Source: SAT2750 sp964476375 (GTDB taxonomy: Bacteria; Planctomycetota; Planctomycetia; Pirellulales; Pirellulaceae). Taken from it: a stretch of DNA of 17,453 nucleotides. The stretch covers positions 1 through 17,453 of the forward strand of contig CAYYZW010000052.1 in assembly GCA_964476375.1 (NCBI GenBank). The letters run 5' to 3'. The position numbers were made by a program, and so were the translations under genes. Of this stretch, positions 1 through 6,290 are shown piece by piece (the first letter of the stretch is position 1; each line of letters opens with the position of its first letter). Under the pieces are notes generated by a model. The model had not been told where the DNA came from. It did no database searches and saw only the letters and a list, made by a program, of their open reading frames with translations.

Positions 1-30
1 AGAGTGGATGTTTTTTCGTAGCCGGCGTGG

Positions 31-1590
31 TTGCGTCTGGAGTTGTATTCCGATCCGGTTCGGTTGATTCTCCAGGACAAGTCCGATCCGGTCCGGCTGA
101 GCCTGGAGGACAAGTTGACGCCCACGGCGCCCCGGCTGGCCACGGAATCCGATCCGGTACGGCTGAATCTCCAGGACAAGCCTGATCCGGTCCGGTTGAG
201 CCTGGAGGACAAGTCCGCTCCGGTGCGGCTGAAACTCCAGGACAAGCCCGAGCAGGCCTATCATTTCGAAGACACAACATCCCCGCTCCAGGAGGGCGCG
301 GCTCCACCATCGAGGCCGATCTTCCCGGAATCGATTGTGCCAGCCGGTTTGAACCTGTCAGCAAAGATCTCCCCTCGGCATTTGGGAATGACAGATTATG
401 TCAGGAAGAAGAAAGCTGAGGCGGAGACCTGGCTTGATTGTTTTGGCTGGATAGACCAGGGATATACCTTCAGCTTCAACCCGGCGACCAGTTCCAGTAA
501 TTTGCCTCTCGGCTTCAATGACCAGGCCGATGAATACCAGCTAAACCAGCTTTATCTGGCGATGAGCACCAGGAAGTTGGCTTTCGAAAATGAAGCATGG
601 TCATTTACCGGCCGCGCGGATCTGCTTTACGGCACGGACCACTATTACACGACCGCTCGCGGCCTGGAGACGCGGCTGGATGGGAGCCCGCGATGGAACA
701 GCGTGGATCCTGCCGATATAAACCGGCTGAATGCGACAGGCCCGGCTCCCTATTACGGGCTTGCCCTGCCCCAGGCCTACGTGGACCTGGAGACCCCGCT
801 GTTTGGTGGGACGGAATTCCGCATGGGGCACTTCTATTCTCCGCTGGACACGGAATCCGTGATGGCCACGGAGAACTTCTTTTACTCCCATACATTCAAT
901 CGCATCTATGGAAAACCCTTCACGCACACGGGCCTGCTGGCAACCAGCCGGATGCTCGATGACACAACCGCCTTTTCCGCCGGATTCACGCGTGGCTGGG
1001 ATAATTTTGAAGACGAGGATGATAACCTCTCGGTCCTGGCCGGGTTTCGTTTTGAACTGGAAGGGAACTGGGTGTCGCTCAATATCCATACCGGGGATGA
1101 CCATCATTACCTGGACGGCAGCGGAACTCCCCGGTCGGGGAATATCACCGTGACCACGTTGCGTTACAAGCGGCAGCTTGGCGAGAAGGCGACCTACATG
1201 CTGCAGGGGGACCTGGGATACGGGGAAGCAATGCAGACCCATGATACGACCGGGACCCTGTCGGAAGCTCGCTGGTACGGCATCACCAATTACCTTCTCT
1301 ATGATTTTGGAGAGCGAATCTCTGCCGGCACCCGGGTCGAGTGGTTCCGTGACCAGGACAATGCCCGCGTCCTGGGTATTGCCGTGGATGAAGAGGTCAA
1401 CGGCGGTAACTATGTCGGCATCACCGGGGGGGTGCACCTGAGGCCGAACGAACGCTGGACCGTGAGAAGCGAACTGCGCTGGGACTGGTCCGATGTTAAC
1501 TCTGACATCTATGGGGTGGAGGGCATGTTTAACGGTCAGAGCAAGCGTGACCAGTTCACATTGACCGTGGATGCCATCTTCACCTTCTAG
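31..1590 (+). CDS. BBP2/OmpL-like outer-membrane beta-barrel porin, start uncertain
   Basis: Likely an outer-membrane channel of the beta-barrel porin-2 (BBP2, OmpL-like) family common in planctomycetes. From about residue 134 the protein shows the family pattern: a W-x-D-x-F-G-W-I-D-x-G-Y entry strand, an F-N-D-x-x-x-E-Y-Q-L-N-Q-L-Y strand, then alternating aromatic strands with many Gly/Asp turns, closing in D-A-I-F-T-F with the terminal Phe typical of outer-membrane barrels. The first 119 residues are not barrel-like; residues 7-72 are 11-residue tandem repeats. The start is unresolved. An in-frame TAG lies at 19-21, the TTG at 31 has no convincing ribosome site, the first ATG is at 388, and no signal peptide is readable in this frame although the family is exported. 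A signal-like hydrophobic stretch occurs in the +3 frame at 15-50, so the real N-terminus may lie upstream behind a frameshift or assembly error. The barrel call is firm; the start is not. Confidence 0.8.
   Translation: MRLELYSDPVRLILQDKSDPVRLSLEDKLTPTAPRLATESDPVRLNLQDKPDPVRLSLEDKSAPVRLKLQDKPEQAYHFEDTTSPLQEGAAPPSRPIFPESIVPAGLNLSAKISPRHLGMTDYVRKKKAEAETWLDCFGWIDQGYTFSFNPATSSSNLPLGFNDQADEYQLNQLYLAMSTRKLAFENEAWSFTGRADLLYGTDHYYTTARGLETRLDGSPRWNSVDPADINRLNATGPAPYYGLALPQAYVDLETPLFGGTEFRMGHFYSPLDTESVMATENFFYSHTFNRIYGKPFTHTGLLATSRMLDDTTAFSAGFTRGWDNFEDEDDNLSVLAGFRFELEGNWVSLNIHTGDDHHYLDGSGTPRSGNITVTTLRYKRQLGEKATYMLQGDLGYGEAMQTHDTTGTLSEARWYGITNYLLYDFGERISAGTRVEWFRDQDNARVLGIAVDEEVNGGNYVGITGGVHLRPNERWTVRSELRWDWSDVNSDIYGVEGMFNGQSKRDQFTLTVDAIFTF
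49..246 (+). repeat. Six 33-bp tandem repeats encoding an 11-residue motif
   Basis: Six contiguous 33-bp units start at 49, 82, 115, 148, 181 and 214. Five encode (S/P)-(D/A)-P-V-R-L-x-L-(Q/E)-D-K; the third (115-147) is strongly diverged but keeps register, with P and R-L conserved. Units alternate between L-Q-D-K and S-L-E-D-K versions, and units 1-2 resemble units 4-5, suggesting an older 66-bp duplication. Residues just before 49 (R-L-E-L-Y) look like a decayed extra unit. Differences are mostly at third codon positions or in the variable sixth position, so the peptide rather than the DNA seems conserved. The role is unknown; a periplasmic stalk or linker ahead of the barrel is a guess. 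Confidence 0.9.
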
Positions 1591-1680
1591 ACACCCTTCC
1601 AAGTGGATTTGTGGGCTGCTCGGCAGTCCCGGGATTGCATCCTGGATGACAAGACTGTCTCCAGGAGATGGAGCAGCAGC

Positions 1681-3147
1681 TTGTCATTCACGACGATCAT
1701 TTTTCTGCTTTTCCTTCCCCTGGTCTTCTGCGTTCACTGGCTGTTGCCACGACGAACCGCACGAAATACCTGGCTCGTCGCCGCCAGTTATTTCTTTTAT
1801 GGCTACTGGGATTATCGCTTCTGCCTGCTGATGTTCATTTCCAGCATGGTGGACTTTAGTATCGGGCTGGCACTTCATCGATCCGGTTCGGATCGCCGCC
1901 GGAAGACGTTGCTGGCATTCAGCCTTGTCAGCAACCTGGGGCTGCTTGGTGTTTTTAAATACATGGGATTCTTTGTCGAGAGCTTTCGGGGACTGGCCGC
2001 TGTTTTTGGTTTTGATGCAGCCAGCGGAACCTGGGAGATCATCCTCCCGGTCGGTCTCAGTTTTTACACCTTCCAGACACTCAGTTACACGATCGACATT
2101 TACCGGGGGAAACTGGAACCGACAACCAGGCTTGCCGACTACCTCGCTTTTGTATCCTTTTTCCCACAACTGGTTGCTGGCCCGATTGAACGTGCTTCTC
2201 GATTGCTTCCCCAGTTCCAGCGTGACCGACGATGCCGGTGGGGGAATATCTGTGAGGGATTGCCGAGGATCCTCTGGGGGTTCTTCAAGAAGATCGTCAT
2301 CGCGGATTCACTGGCGGTGGTGGTCCAGGCTTCCTATGCGGAACCGGCTCTTTCCAGTGGGCCGGCATTGATGCTGGCGACATTCTTTTTCGCCTTCCAG
2401 ATCTATGCAGATTTCAGTGCCTACTCGGACATTGCCATCGGAACGGCGCGGCTTTTTGATATCCGGCTGATGCAGAATTTTGCCTATCCCTATTTCTCGC
2501 AAAGCATATGGGAATTCTGGCAGCGCTGGCATATTTCCCTTTCGACATGGTTTCGCGACTATCTCTATATCCCGCTGGGAGGGAACCGGGAGAGTCGCTG
2601 GCGACGGAACAAGAATATCCTGATCACCTTCCTGGTAAGTGGTCTCTGGCACGGTGCTGCATGGCGATTTGTCGCCTGGGGTGGACTCCACGGTGCAGCG
2701 AGTATTGGTTTGCGGCCGGGGTTGGATCGTCGTTCGCAGATGGAAATGAAACGACCAGGTGGAAACTCCTTGATTCCCCCGGTGTCGACCATCTTGCGAA
2801 TGGTCAGCACATTTCTGCTTGTCTCCCTCTTCTGGGTATTTTTCCGCGCCTCGTCCCTGTCGGACTCGTTATTGATCCTGAAAAAGATGTTCTGGGAATC
2901 TGCCTCCGCAGCCGGATACAGCGAGTTGATCACGCGTTACCTGTCCGGCGGCCCGGTCTTCCGTTCGCTGAATCTTGTCCTGGCCCTGGTCATGCTGGAA
3001 TGGTTCCAGCGGCATCTTCACCATCCGCTCCAGGTCCTTCACTGGCCCAAGCCGCTTCGCTGGGCCGTTTACACGGCGACATTCTGGTTCGTGGCCGAGT
3101 ATGCCGGAAGACTCCCTGACACCCCGTTTATTTACTTCCAGTTCTAG
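1681..3147 (+). CDS. MBOAT-family O-acyltransferase (AlgI-like)
   Basis: Polytopic inner-membrane O-acyltransferase of the MBOAT family. AlgI-type members move acyl groups, usually acetyl, across the membrane for transfer to an exported polysaccharide. The 488-residue product has the AlgI hallmarks: F-x-Y-G-Y-W-D near residue 39, a P-V-G-L-S-F-Y-T-F-Q-T-L-S-Y segment near 123, A-G-P-I-E-R near 166, Y-A-D-F-S-A-Y-S-D near 242, the W-Q-R-W-H-I-S-L-S-T-W-F-R-D-Y block with His284, and S-G-L-W-H-G with the conserved His324. About ten hydrophobic segments are visible. I chose the TTG at 1681: GGAG lies 7 bases upstream and it gives the usual N-terminus (M-S-F-T-T then a hydrophobic helix). A GTG at 1603 is in frame but adds 26 polar residues and lacks a ribosome site. 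It is followed 13 bases later by an SGNH gene, the usual AlgI/AlgJ-like pairing. The sugar acceptor is unknown. Confidence 0.93.
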   Translation: MSFTTIIFLLFLPLVFCVHWLLPRRTARNTWLVAASYFFYGYWDYRFCLLMFISSMVDFSIGLALHRSGSDRRRKTLLAFSLVSNLGLLGVFKYMGFFVESFRGLAAVFGFDAASGTWEIILPVGLSFYTFQTLSYTIDIYRGKLEPTTRLADYLAFVSFFPQLVAGPIERASRLLPQFQRDRRCRWGNICEGLPRILWGFFKKIVIADSLAVVVQASYAEPALSSGPALMLATFFFAFQIYADFSAYSDIAIGTARLFDIRLMQNFAYPYFSQSIWEFWQRWHISLSTWFRDYLYIPLGGNRESRWRRNKNILITFLVSGLWHGAAWRFVAWGGLHGAASIGLRPGLDRRSQMEMKRPGGNSLIPPVSTILRMVSTFLLVSLFWVFFRASSLSDSLLILKKMFWESASAAGYSELITRYLSGGPVFRSLNLVLALVMLEWFQRHLHHPLQVLHWPKPLRWAVYTATFWFVAEYAGRLPDTPFIYFQF

Positions 3148-3160
3148 GGGTCCCAGTCGC

Positions 3161-4345
3161 ATGAAAAAATGGGCCAAGATTGCAGGAATCGAGCTTCTCA
3201 CGCTGTTGATGATCCTCGGAGTCCTGGAGTTCTGTTCATGGATTTTTGCACCAGCCCCCGCGCTGGCGACACGCCATGATTCGGTTGTGGGGGCCAGGTA
3301 TCCTCGATCGATGGACCGCCTGGTCTACAACAGGGAATCAGGTGTTCCGGTCTCTTTTCGAACCAATGCCGTGGGATTTCGAGGACCGGAATGGAAGCTG
3401 GGCAGGCAACCGGGAATTCAGCGAGTGGCGATACTGGGTGATTCCTTTATCGCCGCCGAGGCGTTGGAAGTCGAGGAGACGTTGAACCACAAGCTGCACC
3501 AGCTTCTGGCCACGCAGGGGGCACCAGGCGAGAGATGGGAAGTGATGAATTTCGGCGTCGCTGGATCGAGCACTGCCGACCAGCTGGCACTCTACCGGAA
3601 CGTGGTACGCCATTACAAACCGGACATCATCGTTGTCGGATACGGTACCGGTACCGATGTGGTGGATAATAGCAGGGAGCTGGCCTCGCATGTCCGGGTC
3701 TGTTTCCGGCTTTCGCCGGATGGCCGCCTGGAGCGAGACAATTCACCGGCCGAGAATTCTGGATGGTTAGACGCTGTCTTCCGGTGGAGCCGCTTTTATG
3801 CCTGGCAAAAATCACGCAGTAATCAGCTGATCAAGGAAGTCCGCAAGGGGGTGCAGCAGCCATCCCGTATTGACTGGATCTTTGACCGGCAGGAATCGGA
3901 AAAAATGACGAGGGCCTGGAAACTGACTGCTGCAATCCTCGAGCAACTGGACCGTGAGACCAGGCGGGATGGTTGCACGCTTGTGGTGATGGCGGTTCCC
4001 TGTGCGATTCAGGTATACGAGGATTCGGCGGATCAGCTTGCCGGCCGCCTCTCCCCGGCCAGCCGTGTTGATCCCCTTTACCCGACCCAGCGTCTGCTGC
4101 AGATATGTGCCAGGCGAGAAATTCCTTGTCTGTCCATGGTCGGGGATTTTCGCCGCCGGGCGCCCTCACGGTTGTCCACAAGGGAGGAGGAGTGGCTGTT
4201 CTTTAACGGCGTTGGGCACCTGAACCGCGCCGGGCAGAGGGCCGCTGCGGAGAACCTCTTTCAGTTTCTCGTCAGGGAGAAACTGGTGTCGGGGATTTCA
4301 ACGACGGCCTCGGCGCGCGCCGACCCGCCTGTTCAAAACCGGTAA
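3161..4345 (+). CDS. Membrane-anchored SGNH-fold protein (AlgJ/AlgX-like partner of MBOAT)
   Basis: Single-pass membrane or exported SGNH/GDSL-fold protein of 394 residues, probably the periplasmic partner that places acyl groups from the upstream MBOAT protein on a glycan. Residues 8-36 form an N-terminal hydrophobic anchor. Block I is I-L-G-D-S-F with the nucleophile Ser95; block II is N-F-G-V-A-G at 130-135; the block V region is G-H-L-N-R-A-G with His353. Two expected residues are not seen. The block III position normally Asn in G-x-N-D reads G-T-D (Thr165), and the Asp two or three residues before the block V His is absent (N-G-V-G-H). Activity may therefore be altered. The ATG at 3161 was chosen because it gives the signal anchor directly; the frame is open further upstream but overlaps the MBOAT gene. 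Family assignment is good, exact reaction unproven. Confidence 0.85.
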   Translation: MKKWAKIAGIELLTLLMILGVLEFCSWIFAPAPALATRHDSVVGARYPRSMDRLVYNRESGVPVSFRTNAVGFRGPEWKLGRQPGIQRVAILGDSFIAAEALEVEETLNHKLHQLLATQGAPGERWEVMNFGVAGSSTADQLALYRNVVRHYKPDIIVVGYGTGTDVVDNSRELASHVRVCFRLSPDGRLERDNSPAENSGWLDAVFRWSRFYAWQKSRSNQLIKEVRKGVQQPSRIDWIFDRQESEKMTRAWKLTAAILEQLDRETRRDGCTLVVMAVPCAIQVYEDSADQLAGRLSPASRVDPLYPTQRLLQICARREIPCLSMVGDFRRRAPSRLSTREEEWLFFNGVGHLNRAGQRAAAENLFQFLVREKLVSGISTTASARADPPVQNR

Positions 4346-4368
4346 ACGGTCGTCCCCGGACCCGTTAC
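4342..4368. terminator. Imperfect hairpin between convergent genes, possible bidirectional terminator
   Basis: An arm at 4342-4351 pairs with 4359-4368 around a 7-base loop (about 8-9 pairs with two mismatches or bulges). It overlaps both stop codons of the converging SGNH and thioredoxin genes. On the minus strand a TTTT follows within a few bases; on the plus strand there is no T run. Weak by rule, supported mainly by position. Confidence 0.35.
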
Positions 4369-5468
4369 TGTCCGCCGGCCTCGGCCTTCAGTTCCTCCAG
4401 CAGCGTATCGACTGCCGCATCCATCCTCTCGCCACGCACGTTCTTGTAACGGATCACGCCCTTGTGATCGAGCACGTAGATGGTTGGCCAGCTGCGGACA
4501 TTCCAGGCTGTGGAGATCGGTCCACTGGTTCCCTTTTCTCCGTTCCAGAAGGAACGCCAGGTGATATTCTCTTTCTTGAGAGTTGCCTGCAGCGCCTCCA
4601 GGTCCCGGTCACTGTTGATACCGAGCAGCGCGAAGGGTTGATCTGCCAGCCGTTTCACGAGCGACCGCTCGTGTGGGTACATGGCCCGGCAGGGCGGTCA
4701 CCAGTGCCCCCAGAAGTCGATCACGACGACCTTGCCCCGGTAATCACTGAGCTTGAATTCAACCCCGTCCAGGTCCTTGGCAACAATGTCCGGAGCGGTC
4801 TTGCCGATGCCCAGGTTGCGAACCTCGAACAGTTCTGCCTTGGCCAGGGTTCCCAGGGCTCTTCCGCGGCTGGGGACATCGGCGAAATCCTTGGCGATCC
4901 GCTCGAAAAGTTTTTCTGCACGCTGCTGGTTTTCGGGAGTACGAGAGGCGGACCTTTTCATCTGGGTCGCGAGGCTATAGCAGGCCTGGGCCTGGACCTC
5001 ACGGTGAGGGCTTTTTTCCAGCACGGTTTCCAGGAAACCGGGTGCCTCGCGGAGACTGCTCATGCGAAGTCTCTCGCTGACGGTGGCAAGCCGCTTGTCA
5101 TCGACATGGTTCTTCGCCAGAAGCTCGAGCGCCTCACCCGCTTCCTTGCCACCAAACCGGCTGGCCCCGGTGACGATCCAGCTCAGTGCATCAAAAGCCA
5201 CGGGGCTGGTGGGATGATCCTTGGCAAGTTTCATGAAGCGAGGTGTGTAGCCGGTGCCGATGGTTGTCATCTGGCGACGGAGCTTCACCTGTTCATCCTT
5301 GGTTTTTGCAGCCCGGTAGGCCGTGGAGAGATCCAGCTGGGCCTGTCGAAACTCGTTGACCAGTGCCTGGTACTGGGCCTGGGGAGAATCCTTTTTGGCT
5401 TTATCCTGGGCCTGGACCAGAGGAGCGACAAGCAGGGCCATCAAGATGGCCGTGGTGATGCGTAACAT
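4365..5468 (-). CDS. Exported TlpA-like thioredoxin with in-frame UGA: probable selenoprotein (UxxC)
   Basis: Exported thiol-disulfide oxidoreductase of the TlpA/redoxin type, 367 residues if UGA at 4698-4700 is read as selenocysteine. Residues 1-20 are a Sec signal (hydrophobic core, cleavage near V-Q-A). Residues 25-215 are helical and TPR-like. The thioredoxin domain follows: K-T-A-P-D near 223, L-S-D-Y-R-G-K-V-V-V-I-D-F-W at 240-253, then W-[UGA257]-P-P-C260-R where relatives have C-P-P-C. The frame then runs open to a normal TAA with intact thioredoxin features: G-I-N-S-D at 283-287, W-P-T-I-Y with cis-Pro328, and D-H-K-G-V-I-R-Y-K. A conventional gene caller would split it into 4698-5507 and 4365-4682. 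ATG 5468 is preferred over 5507: AAGGA lies 8 bases upstream, it begins the signal peptide, and a good promoter would start transcription near 5504. UGA ends other genes here (MFS), so this is not a recoded genome. A nonsense mutation or read error is the alternative. Confidence 0.82.
4656..4673 (-). promoter_or_regulatory. Candidate bacterial SECIS hairpin downstream of the UGA
   Basis: The minus-strand RNA reads CACGAGC-GGUC-GCUCGUG, a perfect 7-bp stem closing a GGUC tetraloop. The loop begins 31 nt after the UGA. Bacterial SECIS models require a stem-loop just after the UGA, a G in the first two loop positions, and a UGA-to-loop distance of roughly 16-37 nt; all are met. The GU-containing loop resembles that bound by SelB in E. 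coli fdhF. Outer pairings (UGCC at 4688-4691 with GGCA at 4644-4647, and GCC with GGC) could lengthen the stem. The hairpin lies inside coding sequence, as bacterial SECIS elements do. Confidence 0.72.
4698..4700 (-). other. In-frame UGA at the first redox position of C-x-x-C, candidate selenocysteine codon
   Basis: On the minus strand the codons read F-W-G-H-W-UGA-P-P-C-R-A-M-Y-P. UGA sits exactly where TlpA-like proteins carry the attacking Cys of the redox motif. Selenocysteine replacing the first Cys (UxxC) is an established pattern in thioredoxin-fold selenoproteins. Confidence 0.78.
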
Positions 5469-5510
5469 GCGAGACGTCCTTAAATGAGGGTAAGTCTGCG
5501 AAGTCATTTC

Positions 5511-5538
5511 ATTCTAACGTTTCGGCGAAAAGGGTCAA
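5511..5538 (-). promoter_or_regulatory. Sigma70-type promoter of the selenoprotein gene
   Basis: On the minus strand TTGACC (5538-5533, five of six matches to TTGACA) is followed by a 16-base spacer and TAGAAT (5516-5511, five of six to TATAAT). Transcription would start near 5504, giving a leader of about 36 nt before ATG 5468. That argues against the upstream in-frame ATG at 5507. Confidence 0.65.
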
Positions 5539-5700
5539 AGAATGCACCGATCAGCGTACAGCAAAAGGGAAGGAATTGATCTTTTCAGAGAAACCAAAAT
5601 TAGGCATGATTTCGAGGAATAAAATTCAAAAAAGTACTGCCGGGATCACGTGTTTCGACCGGCTAACATTTTTGTTTTAGATAAGGAGCATAGTGTTCGC

Positions 5701-6084
5701 ATGTTAATTTTCGGATACGTGGCTATTGGGATTCTGGCGATAAGTCACTGGCTTCAGGTTTGGAAAATACATGTTCATAAAGAAGTGAGAGATATTTCTG
5801 TTTGGACATATATCTTTTTACTGACGGGTTATTTCGTGTTGGCGACCAAGGCATTTCTGGATTACCAGAATGCAGGAGGTGATATCCTTTGGTTTTTCCG
5901 ACAAATGGCAACCATCGTTCCCGTTTCCACGGTGGTCTTTCAAATCTGGATTCATCGAAGAGATCGCTGGCATGATGACCGCGATACATCCTGCAGTGGG
6001 TGTGGGAAAGAGCTGGAACCCAACTGGCAATATTGTCCCTGGTGTTCCACGAAAGATGACGGACCGGTTTCGGAAGAAGGATGA
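5701..6084 (+). CDS. Small three-helix membrane protein with C-terminal zinc ribbon
   Basis: Function not recognised. The 127-residue product has three predicted membrane helices (about residues 3-21, 34-52 and 64-84) and a polar tail carrying a C-S-G-C (98-101) ... C-P-W-C (112-115) zinc ribbon. The first half resembles a PQ-loop/SemiSWEET unit: L-Q-V-W-K-I-H-x-H-K-x-x-x-D-I-S-x-W-T-Y-I followed by a G-Y-F helix, with LQ where the motif has PQ. Homology is only suggested. The ATG at 5701 was chosen because it begins the first helix and AAGGAG lies 12 bases upstream, a rather long spacing; the GTG at 5650 adds 17 polar residues. The gene and the DNA before it are visibly richer in A/T than their neighbours, which may indicate recent acquisition. 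It stands alone, divergent from the selenoprotein gene. Confidence 0.75.
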   Translation: MLIFGYVAIGILAISHWLQVWKIHVHKEVRDISVWTYIFLLTGYFVLATKAFLDYQNAGGDILWFFRQMATIVPVSTVVFQIWIHRRDRWHDDRDTSCSGCGKELEPNWQYCPWCSTKDDGPVSEEG

Positions 6085-6127
6085 CGGCAGATCGCTTCAC
6101 GTGCTGGCCTGGGCGCGTGCCTGGAAT

Positions 6128-6147
6128 CCTGGCCGTGCCGGGCCAGG
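6128..6147. other. GC-rich perfect hairpin downstream of the zinc-ribbon gene
   Basis: CCTGGCC (6128-6134) and GGCCAGG (6141-6147) form a perfect 7-bp stem with a 6-base loop, 43 bases after the preceding stop codon. No T run follows on either strand, so this is not a classic intrinsic terminator; it may still protect or end the message. It is the only clear structure in the 206-base gap before the MFS gene. Confidence 0.4.
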
Positions 6148-6290
6148 GACAAGCTGACGGGGATGGAGCCGCCCGACGTGTGCGCCTGCATTGCCGTCTA
6201 CTTTGATCGTTCCATGCCCCGGATGCTCGCCAGGATGTTATATTGTTGCCGGCAAGATGTCGCCGAACGATGTGCCCTGGAGGAGCTCCC

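Noticed and set aside
49..246. CRISPR array
   Set aside because: The 33-bp units are directly contiguous with no spacers and keep a coding register; they are a protein-coding tandem repeat.
601..1602. A 333-codon open frame on the - strand opposite the porin
   Set aside because: No family motifs, and the + strand frame has clear BBP2 barrel features with a terminal Phe.
2975..3160. N-terminal extension of the SGNH frame back to 2975
   Set aside because: It lies inside the MBOAT gene in another frame; ATG 3161 directly starts the membrane anchor.
4698..4700. UGA reassigned to a sense codon genome-wide
   Set aside because: TGA ends the MFS gene at 7488-7490 and the zinc-ribbon gene at 6082-6084 at natural protein ends, so UGA is a normal stop here.
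4464..5465. A 333-codon open frame on the + strand antisense to the thioredoxin gene
   Set aside because: Its translation has no recognisable domain or ribosome site, while the minus strand carries a signal peptide, thioredoxin motifs and a promoter. It is a shadow of GC-rich coding sequence.
4365..5507. Reading the UGA as a simple pseudogenising nonsense mutation
   Set aside because: Possible, but no other damage is seen in the downstream half, the UGA is exactly at the redox Cys, and a SECIS-like hairpin follows. Kept only as the alternative hypothesis.
5620..5625. TAAAAT as a -10 box for the zinc-ribbon gene
   Set aside because: No acceptable -35 hexamer at 16-18 bp, and AT-rich DNA makes such hexamers common by chance.
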